DNA of 24,478 nt from a virus. The position numbers and the translations under genes are program-made. Shown here in pieces: positions 6,750 through 13,191 of this stretch; the first letter of the stretch is position 1; each line of letters starts with the position of its first letter. The stretch covers positions 1-24,478 of IMG/VR virus record IMGVR_UViG_3300011116_000561, one strand, 5' to 3'. Under the pieces are notes generated by a model. It was not told the origin of the DNA. It made no database searches and saw nothing but the letters and a program-made list of their open reading frames with translations.

Positions 6750-6959
6750 TTATCGTGTGTGTCGGTACTGTGGGTCTCTCTGATGACACCTGCAGATGTC
6801 GTCAGGCATGATGGCTGTACCACAGGTCACGCAGGTAGCTGAGCGTTTGACTGATGGTGTGAAGTCGATGCCATGTGTGAGATATACATGCAGGGTCATG
6901 TCTGAGCCTCTGCGCTCTGTGTGATCACAGAATGAGCAGGTGTGCAGTGTCTGTGTCAT
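6750..6959 (-). CDS. Small zinc-finger-like protein
   Basis: A 69-residue protein with two cysteine motifs. CSFC at 8-11 followed by HVYLTH at 24-29 resembles a C2H2 finger, with H24 and H29 as ligands. CVTC at 43-46 is followed by CRCH at 56-59 and looks like a second zinc site. A nucleic-acid-binding role is plausible. Its ATG shares a base with the stop of the winged-helix-like gene (TGATG), so the two are probably co-translated. It is followed by the hairpin-containing intergenic block. No named family can be assigned. Confidence 0.65.
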   Translation of the reverse strand: MTQTLHTCSFCDHTERRGSDMTLHVYLTHGIDFTPSVKRSATCVTCGTAIMPDDICRCHQRDPQYRHTR

Positions 6960-7318
6960 CAGATCGACCGATCAGCCTTCGGGTCACGCACTTCCCAGAG
7001 TCCACGCTGCACCTTGCGATATCGATCTGCGTGACGATCGATGAGTCTGCGTGCACGATCTGCAGTGATACCTAGAGTCACAGCGAGATCGTGATGAGTG
7101 ATGTGCTCGAACAAGTGCTCGCTGCACCACTGCATCATGGTCTGCTCGATGATCTCATCTGTCTTGATGATCTCTGGGTTAGCTGTCGCTGCTGCCAGCA
7201 TCTGCTCGATGTCGCTCGATGAGACTGCCTGCCTGATGCTCATCGGTACTACTGAGACCCACATTGGTCGGCCATGCTCGATGATGGCCTGCTCGATGAT
7301 CGCCTGTGGTGTCATCAT
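6959..7318 (-). CDS. Winged-helix-like DNA-binding protein
   Basis: A 119-residue protein whose C-terminal part (about 75-112) reads as a winged helix-turn-helix: helix (ITHHDLAVTLG), turn, recognition helix (TADRARRLIDRHADRY), then a strand pair (YRKVQRGLWEVRDPKA). The N-terminal part is helical with no recognised domain. The start is the first of two adjacent ATGs at 7318, which overlaps the stop of the 77-residue gene as ATGA. It shares a leader-controlled run with that gene and the zinc-finger-like gene. It could be a regulator of the nearby operator copies, which is inference. Confidence 0.65.
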   Translation of the reverse strand: MMTPQAIIEQAIIEHGRPMWVSVVPMSIRQAVSSSDIEQMLAAATANPEIIKTDEIIEQTMMQWCSEHLFEHITHHDLAVTLGITADRARRLIDRHADRYRKVQRGLWEVRDPKADRSI

Positions 7319-7548
7319 GCACCTACCTGCATGGATTCTGCACGACTGATGGCTGAGCGCAGCTGACATGCGAAGTCATGCTGGCCGATCAGGTCGAGTG
7401 TGAAGAGTGCGTGATCGATGTTGCTGATCATGATGCGTGTGGTCTGCTGTGATGCTTGCTTGTGTCGTGCGATCACTCTGATGGCTACCTTGTAGCACTC
7501 AGATTTGACCTGCTTCAGATGAGCTTCTGCGATGTAGTCGGTGTTCAT
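7315..7548 (-). CDS. 77-residue helical hypothetical protein (leader A gene)
   Basis: The start at ATG 7548-7546 is set by AAAGGGGAATT immediately before it, at the end of leader A. Reading further upstream would run through the promoter. The product is mostly helical (MNTDYIAEAHLKQVKSECYK, then VAIRVIARHKQASQQ, then NIDHALFTLDLIGQHDFACQLRSAI). No motif or family is recognised. Its stop overlaps the next ATG as ATGA. It is the first gene of the module controlled by leader A. Confidence 0.65.
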   Translation of the reverse strand: MNTDYIAEAHLKQVKSECYKVAIRVIARHKQASQQTTRIMISNIDHALFTLDLIGQHDFACQLRSAISRAESMQVGA

Positions 7549-7654
7549 AATTCCCCTTTGGTCTAGTAGCCATCTGGCCACAACATGAATGTAGGGCAGA
7601 TGGCTGATAGTTGCAAGTCTATTTGCGAGATTTGTTTTTATTTCTTTGCCGAGC
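7549..7654 (-). promoter_or_regulatory. Leader A: promoter with operator-like repeats (copy 1)
   Basis: Read on the minus strand this gap contains an A-rich stretch (AAAGAAATAAAAAC), a -35 box TTGCAA (7616-7611), a 17-base spacer, a -10 box TACATT (7593-7588), an inverted repeat GCCATCTGGC (7569-7578) just past the -10, and then AAAGGGGAATT before the ATG. AGCCATCTG in the spacer and CAGATGGCT after the -10 form a 9-base inverted pair. The whole block matches leader B at 8331-8432 over about 100 bases, roughly 80 percent by eye, so it is a duplicated control region. Confidence 0.7.
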
Positions 7655-7828
7655 TCAGTCACTGATGCGCTGCACATTGAGCAGGTATCGACCGAATGGT
7701 GTCACACGAGTGCAGGTGCGCACGAGATCGGTGTCTGAGAGCCCTGCGCAGGCTTTGGCGAAGTCGTCGTACCAGATGGGTGCACGCTCACGCACTGCAG
7801 CTATAGTCTCGATCTTGGTCTCGATCAT
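7655..7828 (-). CDS. 57-residue hypothetical protein
   Basis: The ATG at 7828-7826 overlaps the stop of the 80-residue gene as ATGA, and the frame closes in TGA at 7657-7655, directly before leader A. The product reads MIETKIETIAAVRERAPIWY, then DDFAKACAGLSDTDLVRTCT and RVTPFGRYLLNVQRISD. It looks like a small folded helical protein with a strand at the end. The ATGA coupling and protein-like composition support it despite its length. No family recognised. It is the third and last gene of the leader B module. Confidence 0.62.
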   Translation of the reverse strand: MIETKIETIAAVRERAPIWYDDFAKACAGLSDTDLVRTCTRVTPFGRYLLNVQRISD

Positions 7829-8067
7829 TTGGCTACCAGCTCTAGAGCTGCAGTAGCTGCATCGACAGCAGTGCTGTACCCATTTGCGCCACCAGTCATC
7901 TGCTGGCCTGTGCGATCTGACCTGACTGACCAGATGTACTGATCTGAGATGATGTGTATCACTCGTACAGTTCGGCCACCGATGCTCGTGACGATGCCCT
8001 GCAGCTCTTCACGGTCGATGTAGCGCATCTGCTGACTGGTAGTGCTCGTACCTGATGGGCTCATCAT
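7825..8067 (-). CDS. 80-residue hypothetical protein
   Basis: It starts at the first of two adjacent ATGs and overlaps the upstream stop as ATGA. After a polar Ser/Thr-rich N-terminus, the central part alternates as strands (REELQGIVTSIGGRTVRVIH, then ISDQYIWSVRSDRTG), followed by a helix (STAVDAATAALELVAK) at the C-terminus. A small alpha/beta fold is likely. No catalytic residues or family are apparent. It is the second gene of the module controlled by leader B. Confidence 0.6.
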   Translation of the reverse strand: MMSPSGTSTTSQQMRYIDREELQGIVTSIGGRTVRVIHIISDQYIWSVRSDRTGQQMTGGANGYSTAVDAATAALELVAK

Positions 8068-8330
8068 GATGCCACCTGCTCACTGTGAATGCGATATTTG
8101 GTGGCTCGGCTGTCGATCTCATATGTCTTGCCATCTGAGCAGGTCAGTAGGTATGTCTTGCCCATCACATGTGTGCGATCGAAGTTCCACAGATCAGTGA
8201 TCTCGACTGAGAGCACTGTCACCAGATACTCGTATGCACCTTGCCAGTAGCAGATTTGATTCTTTGCCACTTCGATGACATCGCCAGCCTGTATCTGCTT
8301 GCATGTCTTCTTGCTGATTACTGTGCTCAT
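8064..8330 (-). CDS. 88-residue hypothetical protein (leader B gene)
   Basis: The start ATG 8330-8328 is fixed by AAAGGGGATAT directly before it, at the end of leader B. The product begins MSTVISKKTCKQIQAGDVIE and is strand-rich (DVIEVAKNQICYWQ, YLVTVLSVEI, KTYLLTCSDGKTYEI), which resembles an SH3-like or OB-like small barrel. Nothing identifies a function. It ends in an ATGA overlap with the next gene. Being first after the leader, it is likely the main product of this promoter. Confidence 0.65.
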   Translation of the reverse strand: MSTVISKKTCKQIQAGDVIEVAKNQICYWQGAYEYLVTVLSVEITDLWNFDRTHVMGKTYLLTCSDGKTYEIDSRATKYRIHSEQVAS

Positions 8331-8432
8331 ATATCCCCTTTGTCTGATAGCCATTTGGCTATGAGATGAATCTAGGGCAGATGCCTGACAGCTTGCAAGC
8401 CTATTCGCAAGATTTCTTTTTATTTCTTTGGC
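8331..8432 (-). promoter_or_regulatory. Leader B: promoter with operator-like repeats (copy 2)
   Basis: On the minus strand this gap holds AAAGAAATAAAAAG, a -35 box TTGCAA (8398-8393) inside the 10-base palindrome GCTTGCAAGC, an 18-base spacer, a -10 box TAGATT (8374-8369), and a 16-base palindrome ATAGCCAAATGGCTAT (8362-8347) just past the -10. AAAGGGGATAT and the ATG follow. It aligns with leader A almost end to end, with one-base length differences. The conserved boxes and palindromes suggest that both promoters answer to the same repressor. Confidence 0.72.
8347..8362. promoter_or_regulatory. 16-base palindromic operator candidate
   Basis: ATAGCCATTTGGCTAT is a palindrome with 7-base arms around a 2-base centre, placed at the expected start of transcription from leader B, where bound repressor would block RNA polymerase. 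Leader A has the shorter match GCCATCTGGC at the same position. The binding protein is unknown. Confidence 0.5.
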
Positions 8433-8945
8433 CTACAGAGACCAGTGACCGAGCCCACCATTATCGAGCAGATATCTGGCCACACGCAGGTTGCAGTCGA
8501 GTGTCAGCAGTCGATCGATGCCACCACCACAGGTCTGTCTGGTGACTGTCTTCCATGATGAGTTGATCTGTAGCAGACCACTGTCATACGACCCATTTCG
8601 GTTCAGAGTCCAGACCAGTCTGCCTGAGCTATCCCATCGGGCATTGGTGGCCTGTGGTCGGCATCGGGATTCACGCCACGCTATATACGAGAATGCCTGC
8701 ACAGGGTAGAGACCATGAGCTGCCATGATCGGCTCGTACTGTGGGCATCGTTTAGCAGGGTCAGCTGGTACGCCATCAGGTAGTGGCTCGACGATGGTCA
8801 CTGGCACTGGTACTGACAGGGTATCTGGCGAGCTCTGTGCCACGATCGTCTGTGTAGCTCTAGGTGCTACAGCGTAAGCTGGCGTGAGAAGCCAGAGCAG
8901 ACCTGCTGTGACTAGAGATATGGATATGCCCACGAGTTTTTGCAT
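8433..8945 (-). CDS. Secreted lytic transglycosylase / lysozyme-like protein
   Basis: A 170-residue protein with a signal peptide (about 1-26, hydrophobic LVTAGLLWLLTPAYA) and a Pro/Val-rich linker to about 62. It is followed by a transglycosylase SLT-like domain. AWRESRC at 89-95 carries the likely catalytic Glu92, and DSGLLQINSSW at 121-131 is the classic GLLQI block. The repeat-like end has CNLRVARYLLDNGG at 151-164. Four cysteines (67, 95, 139, 151) could form disulfides outside the cell. The start has AGGTGA upstream and lies six bases after the replication gene. It sits away from the endolysin cassette, directly upstream of leader B. A cell-wall role in exit or entry is likely. Confidence 0.85.
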   Translation of the reverse strand: MQKLVGISISLVTAGLLWLLTPAYAVAPRATQTIVAQSSPDTLSVPVPVTIVEPLPDGVPADPAKRCPQYEPIMAAHGLYPVQAFSYIAWRESRCRPQATNARWDSSGRLVWTLNRNGSYDSGLLQINSSWKTVTRQTCGGGIDRLLTLDCNLRVARYLLDNGGLGHWSL

Positions 8946-8951
8946 GAGTAA

Positions 8952-9749
8952 TCACCTGCTTCGGTGTAGGGCACTGACCTGTCTATATCGGTCGAGTGCA
9001 GCTGCCTGCTCATCTGGCTGTCTGTGCGATATTGATTCTATCAGATCAGACTCGCTCTGACCTGTCATGGCGAAGACATTCCCATGCGCCATCGCATCAC
9101 TGATGCGTGCTTCTAGACGCACTGGCTGGCTGCTGAGAGCTGTGGTGGGTGCATCATCGAGCCATCTCTGCTGACCGAGCCATGTGGCCATGTGAGCGCA
9201 GTAACGCATCTCTGTGATCGACTGACTGTATGCAGTGATCGTCTGTGTGAGTAGATCGAGCGTAGGTGGTTCTGGTGACTGCATCATCTTCTGCCATGCA
9301 CGCCAAGCTGCGCCTTTGGCGACCTTTCGTGGATACAGCTTCCAGATGGTCTCGAAATCGGCACGAGTAAGTGACGGTTCTTGACGGTTCAGTATATAGG
9401 TATCAGATGTGTCAGAGTGTGGCCTTTCTAGTCTCACAGTGTGGCCTTCTTCGGAATACCCCAACTCAGTGTGGGTATCTGCCGAATGACCTAGTAGCTG
9501 ATATTTACCTACCTTGCCACGACCTGCACCAGCAGGCTCGATGACTCTGAGCACACCATCTTTCACCATCTGGCTGATAGATAGACGCACCCAGTTATTC
9601 GAGCAGCGAGCCTTCTTCGCCAGTGTCGTCTGTGATGGCCAGCAGATGCCTTCATCACTAGCGAAGTCTGCTAGAGCGAGATGCAGCAGCAGTCGCTCGC
9701 CTTTGTATGGCGATGACTGCCATACCTGTGATATCCACCTAACGCTCAT
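8952..9749 (-). CDS. Helix-turn-helix replication-initiator-like protein
   Basis: A 265-residue protein. The N-terminal domain (about 1-88) is a winged HTH of the type in phage replication proteins: a helix with GERLLLHLALADFA, WPSQTTLAKKARCSNNWVRL as the HTH, then GVLRVIEPAGAGRGKVGKYQL as the wing. After a polar linker, the second domain has FETIWKLYPRKVAKGAAWRA (132-151) and TWLGQQRWLDD (189-199), typical of phage replication-initiator or DnaD-like proteins. AAGGGG before the ATG supports the start. It is placed after the recombination genes. No helicase or polymerase is in the window, so this protein may recruit the host replisome. Confidence 0.82.
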   Translation of the reverse strand: MSVRWISQVWQSSPYKGERLLLHLALADFASDEGICWPSQTTLAKKARCSNNWVRLSISQMVKDGVLRVIEPAGAGRGKVGKYQLLGHSADTHTELGYSEEGHTVRLERPHSDTSDTYILNRQEPSLTRADFETIWKLYPRKVAKGAAWRAWQKMMQSPEPPTLDLLTQTITAYSQSITEMRYCAHMATWLGQQRWLDDAPTTALSSQPVRLEARISDAMAHGNVFAMTGQSESDLIESISHRQPDEQAAALDRYRQVSALHRSR

Positions 9750-9768
9750 ATATCCCCTTGCACTCTGA

Positions 9769-10221
9769 TCAGGCTGAGATGATAGCCATCAGATCACCCA
9801 ATACCGACAATTTCATCACCACTAAACCATCAGACTCACCATCAGGCATACAGACCATCACAAACGGTCTGACATCACCATGTGACCGAGCTGCTTCGCT
9901 CTGACGCTCAGCTGACCGATATCTGGTCACGATCGGGCCGATCTGTGCGCCAGCTTTCACTTCCAGACGCAGCGAGCCACCCCACAGCTCTTCATGACGA
10001 CTATTCACACCACCGATACCGAGACGCTTACGAGCTACACGAGCCTTGCTGTCACCTTTAGCCCGATTACGCTTGCCCCTTGCCACAGGGTCGCCACAGC
10101 CTTTGACTCGACGAGCACCATCACGAGCAGGTCTGCCGAGTGTGCCGAACTTCGGGCACTGCTCACCGAGCGTGCACTTCTCTCGCCTACCCTGACATTC
10201 ACCTTTACGCTCATCAGTCAT
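9769..10221 (-). CDS. Possible PD-(D/E)XK-type nuclease or resolvase
   Basis: A 150-residue protein. Residues 1-72 are very basic with four scattered cysteines (C9, C16, C22, C42), as in a DNA-binding arm or zinc site. The second half has E-LWGGSLRLEVKAG, where ExK could be a nuclease motif, followed by the strand RPFVMVCMPD and a final strand with VVMKLSVLGDL. This pattern resembles small phage resolvase-like nucleases, but the acidic metal ligands are not certain. Its start overlaps the 59-residue gene by eight bases. It precedes the replication-initiator gene by 19 bases. Alternatives are a DNA-binding or packaging-accessory protein. Confidence 0.6.
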   Translation of the reverse strand: MTDERKGECQGRREKCTLGEQCPKFGTLGRPARDGARRVKGCGDPVARGKRNRAKGDSKARVARKRLGIGGVNSRHEELWGGSLRLEVKAGAQIGPIVTRYRSAERQSEAARSHGDVRPFVMVCMPDGESDGLVVMKLSVLGDLMAIISA

Positions 10222-10393
10222 GTCGTGCTGCTTCCAGTGCTTTGATTCGAGTACATATATCTTCGATCAGCTCTGACATCAAAAAAATATCTACATCTAT
10301 CAGCTCAGACATCTGATGCTTGTATGTAATACAGGCAAGTGCCGACTCGATGCTCTTGGGTCGATAGGTCTCTGTCGGTCGATGATCGGTCAT
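10214..10393 (-). CDS. 59-residue helical hypothetical protein
   Basis: The ATG at 10393-10391 overlaps the stop of the 101-103 residue gene as ATGA, and the frame ends in TGA at 10216-10214, overlapping the next start by eight bases. The product reads MTDHRPTETYRPKSIESALA and continues with an internal duplication, MSELIDVDI then MSELIEDI at about 28-46. The reading frame is the only one here with good coupling on both sides. No family is recognised. A competing frame across 10305-10508 is in conflict and looks out of frame. Confidence 0.62.
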   Translation of the reverse strand: MTDHRPTETYRPKSIESALACITYKHQMSELIDVDIFLMSELIEDICTRIKALEAARHD

Positions 10394-10698
10394 CTGCGTC
10401 TCTTTCTCGGTTGCTCACTGGTGGCTGATAGTAGATCGCAGAGCATCTCGTACCCACAGATCGTGAGATCGGCAGGTGGCATGAATGACACTGCATCGAT
10501 CGCTTCATGCAGCTCTACTGTGAGCAGATCACGATGCTTTAGTGCCGAGATCAGCAGTGTCATCAGTGTGCGTGCACTGCGCTCATAGTCGAGCACCTGC
10601 TCTGTGATCATGGCAAGAAACGCACCTTCGGTCTCATTGGTGGCGATCGGGTCAGCGATTAGATTCCAGTCTGGTAGATCGTCATCAGCGACCATCAC
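10390..10698 (-). CDS. Acidic helical hypothetical protein
   Basis: A protein of about 102 residues starting at GTG (10698) or ATG (10695). GGAAG seven bases before the GTG slightly favours the GTG. It overlaps the WhiB stop by 14 bases. The N-terminus is acidic (ADDDLPDWNLIADP), the middle is helical (FLAMITEQVLDYERSARTL, then LLTVELHEAIDAVSF) and the end is basic (EQPRKRRR). No motif or family is recognised. It overlaps the 59-residue gene as ATGA. Coupling to WhiB suggests shared regulation. Confidence 0.65.
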   Translation of the reverse strand: MMVADDDLPDWNLIADPIATNETEGAFLAMITEQVLDYERSARTLMTLLISALKHRDLLTVELHEAIDAVSFMPPADLTICGYEMLCDLLSATSEQPRKRRR

Positions 10699-10930
10699 GA
10701 GCTCGCTTCCGTCGCTTCATCTTTCGCTCATATGGTGTCAGACCACCGAACATGCCCCACTTGTCATCAGTCGTCTCTAGATCGATGACCAGAGCTAGAC
10801 ACTTCTTGCGCACAGGACATAGAGCACAGATCGATCTCGCCACATTCCATGCGTCAGGCTCTCTGGCATCAGGTGGGAAGAAGACGCTGACATGTGAATC
10901 TCGGCAGGCTGCCTGATCTACCCACTTCAT
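10685..10930 (-). CDS. whiB: WhiB-family transcriptional regulator
   Basis: An 81-residue protein with the WhiB signature: C9 in QAACRDS, then CALCPVRKKC at 35-44 giving the remaining three cysteines for a 4Fe-4S cluster. The GMFGGLTPYERKMKRRKRAR turn and basic tail at 59-78 (G-[VI]-x-GG-type loop) are used for sigma-factor or DNA contact. WhiB proteins are known from actinobacteria and their phages, so this fixes the host group. The start is ATG 10930-10928, overlapping the nuclease stop as ATGA; a longer form would overlap that gene further. Phage WhiB proteins are known to alter host transcription. Its targets here are unknown. Confidence 0.93.
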   Translation of the reverse strand: MKWVDQAACRDSHVSVFFPPDAREPDAWNVARSICALCPVRKKCLALVIDLETTDDKWGMFGGLTPYERKMKRRKRARDGR

Positions 10931-11385
10931 CTGATCAGATACTCGATCTCGCTCAGTGGCAGGAATCGATCGAGACTGAAGAAGCACATCGACTCGTCAC
11001 GCATCACCACACCATTATGGGTCGTCGCTCGGTCATTTACTCGTCGTGTCTCTATCCGATATGACTCGTCTCTCAGGTCGAGCAGGAAGTCATCGTCAGC
11101 GCAGGCCACCATGATCAAGGGCACGATCATGCGCAGACCAGCTGATGTCTGCAGTCGAGCTACTTTGATGGCACTGATCATGTAGTCATGCTGCCTGAAG
11201 TAGTCGGCTTTATACGATCGGCATTTGATCTCTAGCAGAGCCTTTGGTCGGCCCATCTCGTAGAGCGTGCGATCATAGTGCTGATATTGGCTCGATGTTC
11301 TGATCTCACCACGCCAGTATGTGCCGAGTCGTGCACATGCCTGATCTTCTCTCAGTCGATCACGACTGGTCTCGAATGTAGGCAT
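10927..11385 (-). CDS. PD-(D/E)XK-like nuclease
   Basis: A 152-residue protein with a likely nuclease core: E26/R27 in the first helix area, D38 in HYDRTLYEMGRPKALLEIKC, and the E52-I-K54 motif, which matches PD...(D/E)xK. A following helix (YKADYFRQHDYMISAIKVARL) and strand (LRMIVPLIMVACADDDFLLD) complete the usual fold. It lies between the annealing protein and WhiB, so a role in recombination or DNA processing is plausible. It starts two bases after the ERF-like gene stop. The exact family is uncertain; the metal site is only suggested. Confidence 0.72.
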   Translation of the reverse strand: MPTFETSRDRLREDQACARLGTYWRGEIRTSSQYQHYDRTLYEMGRPKALLEIKCRSYKADYFRQHDYMISAIKVARLQTSAGLRMIVPLIMVACADDDFLLDLRDESYRIETRRVNDRATTHNGVVMRDESMCFFSLDRFLPLSEIEYLIR

Positions 11386-11387
11386 GA

Positions 11388-12086
11388 TCAGGCTTCCATT
11401 AGACGCTTGATCAGAGCTGACGCATCTTTACTGGTCAGCGATGTCACACTCTCGATGGTGCGCTGTAGAGCATGAGTCGCATACTCAGCGATATCACCGA
11501 TGTTCTTCTCTCGTGCCAGTTTCTGTATCAGACCGATCTGCTTCTGTGATGCGACAGCAGCCAGAGTGCGCACCTGCTCACGCTGTGGCATCGGCTCAGC
11601 TGGTGTAGCACCGAAGGCCTGTGCGATCTCATCAGGTGTCAGTGTCTCGATGTCGTCAGCTGGCACAGACTCGATCGGTCTCGCCTTGCTTCCCACCTTC
11701 ACAGGCTTCGATGGGTGATCAGCCTTCGATCTATCCATCTGACGATTCATCACTTCATTAGCTGATGCGATGTGTGGCTCATCTACTGCCAGAGCAGCCA
11801 TGATCGCACGACCCCATGCTGATGTCTCTGCGTTCATCAGCTCAGAGTCTTTGGTGTAGTTAGTACGACCCATGACTGGCTCTGCAGCACATGCGATCGC
11901 AGGCATCGGGTCATCAGGTGTGCGATAGCACGCAGCTGTATAGACGATGAACTCACGACCACCGATATCGACGATACGGAATGGGTTCGCAGGGTCTGCA
12001 GGTCGCAGTACTGCTTCTGGGTGTTTCTGTCTCAGCTGTCTGATGCGCTGAGCGACATCGACATACCCATCGAGTGAAAATGACAT
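11388..12086 (-). CDS. ERF-like single-strand annealing protein
   Basis: A 232-residue protein matching the ERF-like actinophage family. YVDVAQRIRQLRQKHPEA (8-25) is followed by FRIVDIGGREFIVYTAACYR (36-55), EPVMGRTNYTKDSELMNAET (69-88) and SAWGRAIMAALA (89-100). A polar linker leads to a C-terminal helical block, QKQIGLIQKLAREKNIGD (181-198), resembling the C-terminal helix bundle seen in this group. Such proteins bind ssDNA and promote annealing. It is directly followed by nuclease genes and preceded by the YqaJ exonuclease, which makes the classic exonuclease/annealing pair. AAGGGGAAGTAAAG precedes the ATG, four bases after the YqaJ stop. Confidence 0.85.
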   Translation of the reverse strand: MSFSLDGYVDVAQRIRQLRQKHPEAVLRPADPANPFRIVDIGGREFIVYTAACYRTPDDPMPAIACAAEPVMGRTNYTKDSELMNAETSAWGRAIMAALAVDEPHIASANEVMNRQMDRSKADHPSKPVKVGSKARPIESVPADDIETLTPDEIAQAFGATPAEPMPQREQVRTLAAVASQKQIGLIQKLAREKNIGDIAEYATHALQRTIESVTSLTSKDASALIKRLMEA

Positions 12087-12090
12087 ATCT

Positions 12091-13056
12091 TTACTTCCCC
12101 TTTACTTTGACAGCACGCATGACACGCACTGGTGATGAATGTTTAGTGTATTTGGCGACTAGCTCAGGCTGATCGATGCGCAGCGATTTGATATCTACGC
12201 TCTCTCTACCTGCCTGCTCTCGCCATGTGATGACGGTCTGACCATCGATCTGACCTTCATCAGCATCTAGAAGTAGGCGTGCCAGATGATCTTTGGCAGC
12301 CTGCTCGATCGTTTCTGCTTGCTTCTTTAGTGCTCGTGCTTCTTCGAGATCACGCACCCAGTCGATAGCGTCTGCAGGTAGAGCGACAGATCGACGCTCT
12401 GTGCGCCAGAGTGATGCGATCTGGTCTGCACTCATCTTGTCGATGAGACCATCTGGCTGTATGCCTGCATCGACTGATGCACAGAACTTCTCGGCCTGCT
12501 CAGCTAGTACTTCCATCGCTCGCTCGTTTCGTGGTACAGCGAGTGTGGTGATGCGTAGATCACGATCTAGCACTGTGAGCCATGCGTCTGCACCTGTCAC
12601 ATACTGCTGCGCATATATCTGCCACAGATACTCTGGTGGTACATCAGAGAGAGTGCTGATCGAGTACTTGCGAGTCGTCTTGATCTCACCGATGATCGAT
12701 GGTGCTGTACCTGATGCCACAGACTGTGCATCGACAGCATCTAGTGTGACAGTCCAGCGACCAGAGCGATACATGATGTCTGGTGTGATCATCTCGATGC
12801 CGAGAGTGCGTGACTGTACATCGACGAGCGCAGGCTCTAGATCGTTGCCGACCTGCATCGCTGCAGATGGCTCGCTGATCGTCGGCTCTGTACTCTTGCG
12901 ATACCAGAGATCAGCCTGTGACATGAACGCTGACGAGTCCATGAGTGCAGGTGCTTCGCTGCCACCTAGTGTGCAGAGACCATGCTCGTCACGATGTCTG
13001 ATCTTCAGCCAGTCGTATGTACCGTGTTTAGGTTTCTCGATGATAATCATGTGCAT
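12091..13056 (-). CDS. YqaJ-like recombination exonuclease
   Basis: A 321-residue protein with the YqaJ nuclease pattern: TYDWLKIRHRDE, then LGGSEAPALM (30-39), GNDLEPALVD (70-79), LDAVDA (105-110), GEIKTT (123-128) and WQIYAQQYVTGADAW (145-159). These give the catalytic Glu, Asp and E-x-K residues (E74, D106 or D109, E124, K126). The remaining third is helical. It resects double-stranded ends for the ERF-like partner. GAAGGGAAT precedes the ATG. It is the first gene after the 13057-13191 intergenic region, so it probably opens the recombination transcript. Confidence 0.92.
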   Translation of the reverse strand: MHMIIIEKPKHGTYDWLKIRHRDEHGLCTLGGSEAPALMDSSAFMSQADLWYRKSTEPTISEPSAAMQVGNDLEPALVDVQSRTLGIEMITPDIMYRSGRWTVTLDAVDAQSVASGTAPSIIGEIKTTRKYSISTLSDVPPEYLWQIYAQQYVTGADAWLTVLDRDLRITTLAVPRNERAMEVLAEQAEKFCASVDAGIQPDGLIDKMSADQIASLWRTERRSVALPADAIDWVRDLEEARALKKQAETIEQAAKDHLARLLLDADEGQIDGQTVITWREQAGRESVDIKSLRIDQPELVAKYTKHSSPVRVMRAVKVKGK

Positions 13057-13191
13057 ATTCCCTTCATGTGATGTGTGCCCACATCATGCCTAATAGGTGT
13101 AGCACAGTAACGCTCACAAGATAGGGATATGTCTAACTGATAGGTGGCATGGCTCGATCTGTCAATGAAATGCAGTTCGAGCCATGCCGTA
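13057..13191 (-). promoter_or_regulatory. Intergenic control region before the recombination operon
   Basis: This gap has no gene. On the minus strand it holds TTGACA (13165-13160), a 17-base spacer and TATCAG (13142-13137), a reasonable -35/-10 pair about 100 bases before the YqaJ start. A 7-base inverted repeat with a 4-base loop (TGATGTG...CACATCA, 13069-13086) lies 13 bases before the ATG and could be an operator or an mRNA hairpin affecting translation. Confidence 0.5.
13146..13188 (-). terminator. Large inverted repeat, terminator-like
   Basis: GGCATGGCTCGA and TCGAGCCATGCC form a perfect 12-base stem, extended by three more pairs after one mismatch, around an 11-base loop. It begins three bases after the stop of the 91-residue gene. 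No T run follows on the minus strand, so it is not a standard intrinsic terminator. It overlaps the TTGACA of the promoter candidate, so an operator is an alternative. Confidence 0.5.

Noticed and set aside
10305-10508. A 67-codon minus-strand frame with CxxC
   Set aside because: It overlaps two better frames (10390-10698 and 10214-10393) that are joined by ATGA overlaps, and its Ser/Arg-rich composition looks out of frame.
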